A stretch of 27,185 nt of DNA from DATIJJ01 sp039936115 (GTDB lineage: Bacteria > Pseudomonadota > Gammaproteobacteria > DSM-16500), in the NCBI GenBank assembly GCA_039936115.1, contig JBDTIZ010000216.1, positions 1 through 27,185 of the forward strand, given 5' to 3'. The notes under the pieces were generated by a model. The model was given only the letters and a program-made list of their open reading frames with translations. It was not told the origin of the DNA and ran no database searches. Shown here piece by piece: positions 21,114 to 27,185 of this stretch. Made by a program: the position numbers and the translations under genes. The first letter of the stretch is position 1. Every line of letters starts with the position of its first letter.

Positions 21114-21671
21114 ATGGCTGTAAGCGCAAATAATTTAATTTGGATTGACATGGAAATGACCGGATTAGATCCGGCAAAAGAGCGCATCATTGAGATTGCG
21201 ACGATAGTCACGGATTCTGACTTAAATTTAGTCGCTGAAGGACCGGTATTTGCTGTTCATCAGTCCGATGAGTTATTGCAAGCGATGGATTCCTGGAACA
21301 CTAGGCAACACAATTCTTCAGGATTGGTCACCCGCGTAAAAAGCAGTACGGTGACGGAAGCCGAGGCCGAAGCTGCGACGCTTGAATTTTTGAAACAATA
21401 TGTTCCAGCAGGTAAATCGCCGATGTGTGGAAATAGCATTTATCAGGATAGACGGTTTTTATATCTCTATATGCCTATGCTAGAAAAATATTTTCATTAT
21501 CGTTTGCTGGATGTGAGCACCTTAAAAGAACTGGCGCAGCGTTGGGCTCCGCGTGTTTATTCGGGGGTGCAGAAAGAATCTAAGCATTTGGCGCTGGATG
21601 ATATTCGGGAATCGATTGAAGAATTGAAATATTATCGAGGACATTTGTTGAATCAGGATGTGTTGGGGTGA
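21114..21671 (+). CDS. orn: Oligoribonuclease (185 aa)
   Basis: This 3'-5' exonuclease degrades di- to oligoribonucleotides, including pGpG from c-di-GMP turnover. The DEDDh signature is present: LIWIDMEMTGLDPAKERIIE (Asp and Glu), then the YQDRRFLYLYMPMLEKYFHY block, and HLALDDIRESIEELKYYRGH carrying the His and last Asp. Length matches the family. The gene is complete and probably monocistronic; the repeat-rich 241 bp downstream separate it from queG. Confidence 0.97.
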   Translation: MAVSANNLIWIDMEMTGLDPAKERIIEIATIVTDSDLNLVAEGPVFAVHQSDELLQAMDSWNTRQHNSSGLVTRVKSSTVTEAEAEAATLEFLKQYVPAGKSPMCGNSIYQDRRFLYLYMPMLEKYFHYRLLDVSTLKELAQRWAPRVYSGVQKESKHLALDDIRESIEELKYYRGHLLNQDVLG

Positions 21672-21691
21672 GATCTAAATTATCGAAATGA

Positions 21692-21751
21692 CTCTGTCTC
21701 TGTCACTGTCTCTGTCTCTGTCTCTGTCTCTGTCTCTGTCTCTGTCTCTGT
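21692..21751 (+). repeat. CTCTGT hexanucleotide tandem array (10 units)
   Basis: Ten consecutive 6-bp units, nine CTCTGT and one CACTGT (third unit), begin 20 bp after the orn stop. They are followed by CACTTCTCTGTCACC, which runs into the dispersed repeat at 21763. The array is non-coding as far as I can see and probably varies in copy number. Confidence 0.95.
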
Positions 21752-21762
21752 CACTTCTCTGT

Positions 21763-21871
21763 CACCCCGCACTTGTTGCGGGGTCCGGGCTTTAAATAAT
21801 AAAAAATACATTTTTATTTTTTTTAATGACTTTTATGTTTTAACTCCAGACCCCGCAACAAGTGCGGGGTG
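21763..21871. repeat. Perfect 23-bp inverted repeat flanking 63 bp, between orn and queG
   Basis: Arms at 21763-21785 and 21849-21871 are exact inverse complements (core CCCCGCACTTGTTGCGGGG). Each arm is itself an imperfect palindrome. The left arm with its 3' flank CCGGG-TTTAAATAATAAAAA recurs at 27139-27185, so this is a dispersed family. The AT-rich loop has no gene. It may act as a bidirectional terminator for the convergent orn and queG genes. Confidence 0.9.
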
Positions 21872-21912
21872 ATAGAGGCCTAGCTTGGCGCGTATGTGGT
21901 TGGGGGGGGGCG

Positions 21913-22995
21913 TTAGCTATGACAACAGCTTTTTTCATGCTGCTCCAGCGCCCACTCAACATGCTCTCTCACCAGCCCCGATGGATGATCCAATTTATTT
22001 TTAAGCGCTAAAATAATAGCCGGATCATGCGGTGCATTACCCAACGCCACAGCAATATTTCGCAACCAGCATTCATAACCAATTCTACGAATCGCCGACC
22101 CTTCTGTTTTTCGTAAAAAATCATCTTCACTCCAAGCGAATAAATCCAGCAACTCGGGCGAGGCCAATTGATGTCGAGGATGAAAATCTTTTTCGTCAGT
22201 TGGTTTTGCATAGCGGTTCCACGGACAAACCAGTTGGCAGTCATCGCAACCATAAATGCGGTTACCCATCATTGAACGGAATTCCACAGGAATTGAACCG
22301 CGTAACTCGATGGTTAAATAAGAAACACACCGACGTGCATCCAGTTGATAAGGCCCTATGATGGCCTGCGTTGGGCAAATATCAATGCATGCAGTGCATG
22401 AGCCGCAATGATTTTTAACCGGAGTATCAATCGGTAACGGTAAATCGGTAAATATTTCGCCAAGGAAAAACCAAGAGCCCGCATGACGATTTAATAAATT
22501 CGTGTGTTTGCCAATCCAACCGAGGCCAGCTTTTTCAGCCAACGGTTTTTCAAGCACGGGCGCACTGTCAGAGAAAACACGATAACCAAAAGTTCCCACT
22601 CGCTCAGAGATTTTCTTTGCCAACAATTCTAGACGCTTACGGATTAACTTATGGTAATCACGACCCAATGCGTAACGCGAAACATAGGCTTTTCGCGAAT
22701 TTTGCAAGACTTTGGCCATCTCAGTATCAGGCGGCAAGTAATCCATACGTGCTGAAATAATCCGAATCGTGCCCGGAATTAATTCATCAGGACGATATCG
22801 TTTAGTCCCATGAGCTTCCATATAATGCATTTCGCCGTGAAAATTTTTTGCTAACCAATCCAGAAATCGCGTTTCATACTGAGAGAGATCAATATCCGTT
22901 ATGCCCACTTGTTGAAAGCCAACGTCTTGACCTAACTGTTTGATATCGTTAGCTAACTGGATAAAATCAATTGGAGTGGCAGTCATGTGCAGCAT
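21913..22995 (-). CDS. queG: Epoxyqueuosine reductase (360 aa)
   Basis: QueG uses cobalamin and iron-sulfur clusters for the last step of queuosine synthesis in tRNA. The likely catalytic aspartate is in FSDSAPVLEKPLAEKAGLGW (Asp143). The two 4Fe-4S motifs are CGSCTACIDICP (C197, C200, C203, C207) and CDDCQLVCPW (C250, C253, C257). The C-terminal HEAT-like part reads IRRIGYECWLRNIAVALGNA. Start may be Met1 or Met4; neither has a strong ribosome site. It is divergent from the TerC gene and heads the conserved queG-nnr-tsaE-amidase neighbourhood. Confidence 0.97.
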   Translation of the reverse strand: MLHMTATPIDFIQLANDIKQLGQDVGFQQVGITDIDLSQYETRFLDWLAKNFHGEMHYMEAHGTKRYRPDELIPGTIRIISARMDYLPPDTEMAKVLQNSRKAYVSRYALGRDYHKLIRKRLELLAKKISERVGTFGYRVFSDSAPVLEKPLAEKAGLGWIGKHTNLLNRHAGSWFFLGEIFTDLPLPIDTPVKNHCGSCTACIDICPTQAIIGPYQLDARRCVSYLTIELRGSIPVEFRSMMGNRIYGCDDCQLVCPWNRYAKPTDEKDFHPRHQLASPELLDLFAWSEDDFLRKTEGSAIRRIGYECWLRNIAVALGNAPHDPAIILALKNKLDHPSGLVREHVEWALEQHEKSCCHS

Positions 22996-23079
22996 CGCTC
23001 TATCATGTTTTTATGGATAATTTTATGCGAAAATGCAGGACAGAGGTCAGCGCCTGCTTTTTCAAGGAGTAGCATTATA

Positions 23080-24021
23080 ATGCATTCAATCGGTACTGTG
23101 TCATTATGGGCAGGATTTTTTACCTTAGTTATTGCCGTGTTGGCGATGGATATTTTTTTATTAGGCCGTAAAAAAGCCCATCGGGTCACTGTGCGTGAGG
23201 CGGCATGTTGGACTTCTGTCTGGATTGGCTGCGCACTGATTTTTAACCTAGTGATGTATTGGTATCTCTATCAAACGCATGGATCGGCAATTGCGCATCA
23301 AAAAAGTTTAGAGTTTTTAACCGGTTATCTGATTGAAGAATCGCTGTCATTCGACAATATGTTCGTGATTCTTATGATTTTCAAATATTTTTGCGTACCT
23401 GATCAATATCAACGACGAGTGTTGTTATATGGTGTGTTAGGTGCGGTTATTTTACGTTTTACGATGATTTTTTCAGGTCTTTGGTTAGTGGATCAATTTC
23501 ATTGGCTGATCTATGTCTTTGGTGCCTTCTTGCTTTTCACGGGTCTAAAACTGTTTTTTGTGTCTGAAGAAAATAAAGAGTTGGGCGAAACACATTTGTC
23601 GGGTTGGCTGCAGAGACATGTGCGTTTTACCGAAAAATTTCATGCTGAAAAGTTTTTTGTGCGAAAAAATCAGCTTTTATACGCTACACCGTTATTTTTA
23701 GTTTTGATTTTAGTTGAGTTCAGTGATTTTATTTTTGCATTCGATAGCATTCCAGCCATATTTGCGATTACACGCGATCCTTTTATTGTGTTTACCTCGA
23801 ATATTTTTGCAATCTTAGGCTTGCGATCTATTTATTTCTTGCTGGCAAATCTTGCCCATCATTTTCATTTATTAAAATATGGTATTGCACTGGTTTTAGT
23901 CTTCATCGGCGGAAAAATGTTGGCTGGCTACTGGTTCGAAATACCGACGGTGTTAACGCTATGTGTGGTAGCGGCCATTTTGTTAACGACAATCATCTTA
24001 AGCCTACTGAGAAAGAGATAA
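23080..24021 (+). CDS. TerC-family integral membrane protein (313 aa)
   Basis: I chose the ATG at 23080 (MHSIGTVSLWAGFFTLVIAV), ten bases after AAGGAG; the longer frame to 22987 overlaps queG. The protein has about seven to nine hydrophobic helices. It carries the TerC signatures EESLSFDNMFVILMIFKYF and VEFSDFIFAFDSIPAIFAIT, each with acidic residues inside the membrane, and the GLRSIYFLLANL segment. Members are implicated in metal (for example manganese) export or tellurium resistance. Which metal applies here cannot be told. It is tightly followed by nnrD (1-bp gap), so they are cotranscribed. It is not a usual member of this gene cluster. Confidence 0.93.
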   Translation: MHSIGTVSLWAGFFTLVIAVLAMDIFLLGRKKAHRVTVREAACWTSVWIGCALIFNLVMYWYLYQTHGSAIAHQKSLEFLTGYLIEESLSFDNMFVILMIFKYFCVPDQYQRRVLLYGVLGAVILRFTMIFSGLWLVDQFHWLIYVFGAFLLFTGLKLFFVSEENKELGETHLSGWLQRHVRFTEKFHAEKFFVRKNQLLYATPLFLVLILVEFSDFIFAFDSIPAIFAITRDPFIVFTSNIFAILGLRSIYFLLANLAHHFHLLKYGIALVLVFIGGKMLAGYWFEIPTVLTLCVVAAILLTTIILSLLRKR

Positions 24022-24022
24022 T

Positions 24023-24844
24023 ATGGATAAGTTGCAACTTAAAAATTTTAAACACTATTTGTTGCCACGAGCGCGAGAAGCGAACAAAGGTAATTTTGGC
24101 CATGTGCTGATTCTCGGGGGTGATGAGGGTTATTCTGGCGCGGTTTGTTTGGCAGCGGAGGCGGCTCTGCGCGTAGGTGCTGGGTTAGTGAGTGTGGCGA
24201 CTCGCCCTGAACATGCAAAAATGTTAAATTTAGTGCGCCCTGAAATTATGTGCCATGCGGTCAATTCTATTGAAGCACTACAACCTTTGTTTGCGAAAGC
24301 GACTGTATTAGTGTTGGGTCCAGGGTTGGGTCAAAGTGCCTGGAGTAAAATGCTCTATTCAGCGGGATTAACCTGGGAAAAACCGCTTATTTTAGATGCT
24401 GATGGGTTGAATTTATTAGCGGAACATCCGTGCAAAAAACCCAATTGGATTTTGACACCGCACCCAGGCGAAGCGGGTAGGTTGTTGAAAAAATCGACGC
24501 AGGCAATTCAGCAAGATCGATTGCTTGCAGCAACAGAGCTACAACACAAATTTGCTGGCGTGACGGTTTTGAAAGGGTTTGGCACATTAGTGATAGGTTC
24601 TGATGCGGTACCGGCTATTTGTCACGCGGGTAATCCGGGTATGGCAACCGCTGGAATGGGTGATGTATTGAGTGGTGTGTTAGGTGGTATGGCTGCGCAA
24701 GGTATTCCATTGCAAGACGCAGCAAAATTGGGTGTCTTAGTCCATAGCATGGCAGGAGATTTGGCTGCAAAGATGGGTGAGCGTGGTATGATTGCGTCTG
24801 ATTTAATACTTTATTTGCGAAAAATTGTTAATAAATGGAGTTAA
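24023..24844 (+). CDS. nnrD: ADP-dependent NAD(P)H-hydrate dehydratase, stand-alone (273 aa)
   Basis: The enzyme repairs hydrated NADH and NADPH. The carbohydrate-kinase-like (YjeF_C) domain fills the protein: GNFGHVLILGGDEGYSGAVC, LILDADGLNLLAEH, LTPHPGEAGRLL, VLKGFGTLVIGSD and the nucleotide-binding NPGMATAGMGDVLSGVLGGM. In E. coli this domain is fused to an N-terminal epimerase (NnrE); here that half is absent and the length is that of the C-terminal domain alone. An epimerase must be encoded elsewhere or be missing. It lies between TerC and the lipoprotein gene on one strand. Confidence 0.95.
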   Translation: MDKLQLKNFKHYLLPRAREANKGNFGHVLILGGDEGYSGAVCLAAEAALRVGAGLVSVATRPEHAKMLNLVRPEIMCHAVNSIEALQPLFAKATVLVLGPGLGQSAWSKMLYSAGLTWEKPLILDADGLNLLAEHPCKKPNWILTPHPGEAGRLLKKSTQAIQQDRLLAATELQHKFAGVTVLKGFGTLVIGSDAVPAICHAGNPGMATAGMGDVLSGVLGGMAAQGIPLQDAAKLGVLVHSMAGDLAAKMGERGMIASDLILYLRKIVNKWS

Positions 24845-24848
24845 TACA

Positions 24849-25391
24849 ATGAAAAGAGTTTGGATGATAGGATTGTCGGTTATCGCTTTGGCGATTTCAT
24901 CTTGCGCAGAGTTGCCGCAAAATGCGAATACATCGCCTTCGATTGCAAAAAATAAAGTACATTTTCAGTTGCCACCCAGTCAAAAGTGGGACCTGATTAG
25001 CGTTGAGCAAGATGCAAATGGTTATGCTAAATCTTATCGTTCTGTGTCAGCAAAAGGACTTGAATCAGATCAGAGTTTTTATATTAATTTCGGACGTAAT
25101 ATCAGAACGCCTTTGTTGGAATCAATGCATGAGGTGGTTGGCTCTATGGCAAGTACGGGTTGTAGGCGCACGACTTCAAAGATGTTGGATCTAGAAAAAA
25201 ATAGTTTAGTATTTATAGCAACAGCCAATCAATGCATGGCTGGACGGCCGGTTTGGCAAATCTTTAAAGTGTTTAACATGCAAGATGGTCAATACTCCAT
25301 TGTCTATTCTGCAAACCCGGGTGCTGTGCCGATAAAAACAATGCAGCAAATGAAAACAGTTGTCATTAAATCAAATATTGTGCGGATTTAA
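24849..25391 (+). CDS. Lipoprotein of unknown function (180 aa)
   Basis: The start is the ATG at 24849, eight bases after GGAG. MKRVWMIGLSVIALAISSCA is a lipoprotein signal peptide with lipobox I-S-S-C, giving Cys19 as the lipidated residue. The mature part is mostly beta/alpha with DQSFYINFGRNIRTPLLESM and two later cysteines that could pair (TGCRR and NQCMAG). I do not recognise a named family. It is 4 bp after nnrD and 9 bp before tsaE, so it is in the same operon. Outer or inner membrane anchoring is inferred. Confidence 0.8.
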   Translation: MKRVWMIGLSVIALAISSCAELPQNANTSPSIAKNKVHFQLPPSQKWDLISVEQDANGYAKSYRSVSAKGLESDQSFYINFGRNIRTPLLESMHEVVGSMASTGCRRTTSKMLDLEKNSLVFIATANQCMAGRPVWQIFKVFNMQDGQYSIVYSANPGAVPIKTMQQMKTVVIKSNIVRI

Positions 25392-25400
25392 ATTTTTACG

Positions 25401-25874
25401 ATGAATGAAACATTAGTAAAGCTACAAATTCCAACGGAACAATCCATGCTGGCATTCGGTGCAAAACTGGCTGCCAGTTGTGGCGATACGGCTGTGATTT
25501 TTTTACATGGGCAGTTAGGTGCTGGTAAAACAACGTTTTCGCGGGGATTTATCACAGGATTAGGTCACAAAGGTAATGTCAAAAGTCCGACCTATACCTT
25601 GGTTGAGCCTTACGAATTAAAGCAGACTACTGTTTATCATTTCGATTTTTATCGCGTCAGAGATCCGCACGAATTGGAATACATCGGCATTCAAGATTAT
25701 TTTTCTCCCAAAACAATATGTCTGATTGAATGGCCAGAGGCTGCGAGCGGCATGTTACCGCCGGCTGATTTACACTGTTACATAGAACTGGATTCAATGC
25801 AGCGCAAGGTGAAGCTCGTACCCAATTCTGCGCATGGAAAAACTATTTTACATCGGTTTGAAGCGAATGAATAA
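25401..25874 (+). CDS. tsaE: tRNA threonylcarbamoyladenosine biosynthesis ATPase (157 aa)
   Basis: TsaE is the P-loop ATPase that cycles the TsaBD complex in t6A synthesis. Walker A GQLGAGKT covers residues 37-44, followed by the switch-like SPTYTLVEPY, the Walker B-like HFDFYRVRDPHELEYIGIQD stretch and the conserved IEWPE. Length is normal. Its last codons contain the start of the amidase gene (8-bp overlap), the usual coupling of tsaE with amiB/amiC in gammaproteobacteria. Confidence 0.97.
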   Translation: MNETLVKLQIPTEQSMLAFGAKLAASCGDTAVIFLHGQLGAGKTTFSRGFITGLGHKGNVKSPTYTLVEPYELKQTTVYHFDFYRVRDPHELEYIGIQDYFSPKTICLIEWPEAASGMLPPADLHCYIELDSMQRKVKLVPNSAHGKTILHRFEANE

Positions 25875-27057
25875 AACGCAAAAAAATCGCTGCTTGTGGT
25901 GGATATGGATTTTGATTTTTCCAATCATGCTGCATGCGGAGACAATAAAGTTAACGGCATTTCAAGTTGCTACGAAAAATTCGATGACGCGTATTGCGTT
26001 GACATTTGATAAGGCAAGCGTGCATCGTGTTTTTACTTTAGCAAATCCTGATCGCTTGGTTTTGGATTTGCAAAATACGCGATTAGCGACATCACTCAAG
26101 CAGCTTGATGTTTCTGACACTGCAATCAAAAATATTCGGATAGGGCATCCGGTATCTAGTATTTTGCGTGTGGTGTTAGATCTGAATAACCATGCGCGCG
26201 TTAAAATAGTGTCTTCTTTGCAGGATAAATTATTAGTGATTGATGTTTATTCCTCGGGTGAGATAAGCAAAACAAAAAAAACAATCATGCAAGCTAGCAT
26301 TAAAACCAATAAATTTTTAGCGCCAGAAAACGTGTTACCTCGTGCAACACCAACGCATCCTCTGGTGATTGTGCTGGATCCAGGACACGGCGGAAGAGAT
26401 CCTGGTGCATTAGGTCAGCTAGGTTCAAAAGAAAAAAATGTTACCTTGTCGATTGCTAGAAAATTAGCAGAAATCATTAATCAACAACCGAACATGCGCG
26501 CAGTGTTAACGCGAAAAGGCGATTATTTTGTGCCATTGCGAAATCGTTTACAACTGGCTAGAAAAGGTAACGCAGATTTATTTATCGCGATTCATGCGGA
26601 CTCTTATTTTAATGATCGTGCTTATGGGGCATCGGTTTATGCTTTGTCTGCGCATGGCGCAACCAGTGAAGCGGCGCATTGGTTGGCAAGACGTGATAAT
26701 TATTCTGAATTAGGCGGCGTTGATCTGAGTGAATTAGGGGATCAAAGTTATTTGTTGCGGTCGGTTTTAATTGATCTTGCGCAAACAGCGACGATTACTG
26801 ATAGTTTGCACCTTGGTATGCAAGTGCTTTCTAGAATGCAAAAAATTACTATCCTGCATTATTCACATGTTGAGCAAGCTCCGTTTATGGTATTGAAATC
26901 GCCGGACATTCCTTCGATTTTAGTTGAAACAGGTTTTCTGTCGAACTCAGATGAAGAGCTTCGATTACGGGATGAAAGTTATCAGAATAAATTGGCGGAA
27001 TCAATTTTTGAAGGGATTCGGTTTTATTTTAAAAAATATTCTACGGCGACGGTGTAG
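25867..27057 (+). CDS. amiC: N-acetylmuramoyl-L-alanine amidase, AmiB/AmiC type (396 aa)
   Basis: This periplasmic zinc amidase cleaves septal peptidoglycan for daughter-cell separation. The start at 25867 gives a signal peptide (CLWWIWILIFPIMLHAE). An AMIN septum-targeting domain covers about 28-128 and an Amidase_3 domain about 166-390. Zinc ligands are visible as His174 in DPGHGGRDPG, Glu189 in GSKEKN and His243 in AIHAD; the catalytic Glu is in ILVETGFLSN. The insertion with ELGGVDLSELGDQSYLLRSV and LIDLAQTATITDSL is the EnvC/NlpD-controlled autoinhibitory helix region. The ATG overlaps the end of tsaE. Whether amiB or amiC is the better symbol cannot be decided; mutL would be expected next. 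Confidence 0.95.
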   Translation: MNKTQKNRCLWWIWILIFPIMLHAETIKLTAFQVATKNSMTRIALTFDKASVHRVFTLANPDRLVLDLQNTRLATSLKQLDVSDTAIKNIRIGHPVSSILRVVLDLNNHARVKIVSSLQDKLLVIDVYSSGEISKTKKTIMQASIKTNKFLAPENVLPRATPTHPLVIVLDPGHGGRDPGALGQLGSKEKNVTLSIARKLAEIINQQPNMRAVLTRKGDYFVPLRNRLQLARKGNADLFIAIHADSYFNDRAYGASVYALSAHGATSEAAHWLARRDNYSELGGVDLSELGDQSYLLRSVLIDLAQTATITDSLHLGMQVLSRMQKITILHYSHVEQAPFMVLKSPDIPSILVETGFLSNSDEELRLRDESYQNKLAESIFEGIRFYFKKYSTATV

Positions 27058-27090
27058 CATGCTGTCCTGCTGACTCGTATATCTGTTATA

Positions 27091-27185
27091 CCTGTCACCC
27101 TGCGCTTGTTTATCCTGTCACCCCGCACTTGTTTATCCTGTCACCCCGCACTTGTTGCGGGGTCCGGGTTTTAAATAATAAAAAA
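27091..27185 (+). repeat. 23-bp tandem repeat leading into the dispersed repeat seen at 21763
   Basis: CCTGTCACCC(T/C)GC(G/A)CTTGTTTAT occurs at 27091-27113 and 27114-27136. The third unit at 27137 continues instead as the full dispersed repeat (CCCCGCACTTGTTGCGGGG, then CCGGG and TTTAAATAATAAAAA). The window ends inside it, so a right arm may lie beyond. Confidence 0.9.

Noticed and set aside
21692..21871. CRISPR array
   Set aside because: The repeats are a 6-bp tandem array and an inverted pair, without regularly spaced direct repeats and unique spacers, and no cas gene is present.

Overview
The window looks like a chromosomal segment of a gammaproteobacterium, most likely Legionellales (Coxiella/Legionella-like). 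Three things suggest this: the order rpsU-yqeY-dnaG-rpoD with tsaD divergent, the queG-nnrD-tsaE-amidase order, and an AT-leaning genome with Sel1-repeat proteins. The order-level placement is inference; the gammaproteobacterial placement is firmer.

Layout. (1) Positions 2-118 hold the C-terminal end of an IS30-family transposase that runs off the left edge. (2) Positions 162-12193 form an integrated element of about 12.0 kb. It is bounded by perfect 42-bp direct repeats that are the 3' part of a CAU-anticodon tRNA gene, and the intact tRNA is at 12152-12225. Inside, an integrase gene is followed by a 637-residue protein of unknown function. A tightly overlapping replication operon comes next: AlpA-like regulator, winged-helix protein, small protein, replication initiator, DnaB-type helicase, DUF5681 protein and a small protein. 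A controller-protein-like XRE regulator has a C-box-like operator. It faces a leftward set of membrane or exported proteins, including one with Sel1 repeats. A DUF2971 gene and two more membrane or exported genes sit near the right end. No capsid, portal, large terminase, tail, lysis or conjugation gene is visible. This content fits a phage satellite (PICI-like) better than a prophage or ICE, but that reading is inference.

(3) Positions 12152-19492 are core genome: the tRNA, rpoD, an opposite-strand gene with Sel1-like repeats wedged between rpoD and dnaG, dnaG, a 94-bp palindromic repeat, yqeY, rpsU and divergent tsaD. (4) Positions 19547-21671 hold a short, isolated flagellin-family gene with a good sigma-28 promoter match, plsY and orn. 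(5) Positions 21672-21912 are repeats: a CTCTGT hexanucleotide array and a perfect 23-bp inverted repeat that recurs at the right edge of the window. (6) Positions 21913-27057 hold queG, a divergent TerC-family gene, a stand-alone nnrD, a lipoprotein gene, tsaE and an AmiB/AmiC-type amidase.

How the parts could work together. In the element, the integrase and AlpA-like protein would control integration and excision, and the initiator plus helicase would replicate the excised circle. The 3' half of the tRNA has been replaced by the element's copy, which lacks the encoded CCA. The core genes serve transcription initiation, primer synthesis, tRNA t6A and queuosine modification, phospholipid synthesis and cell separation.
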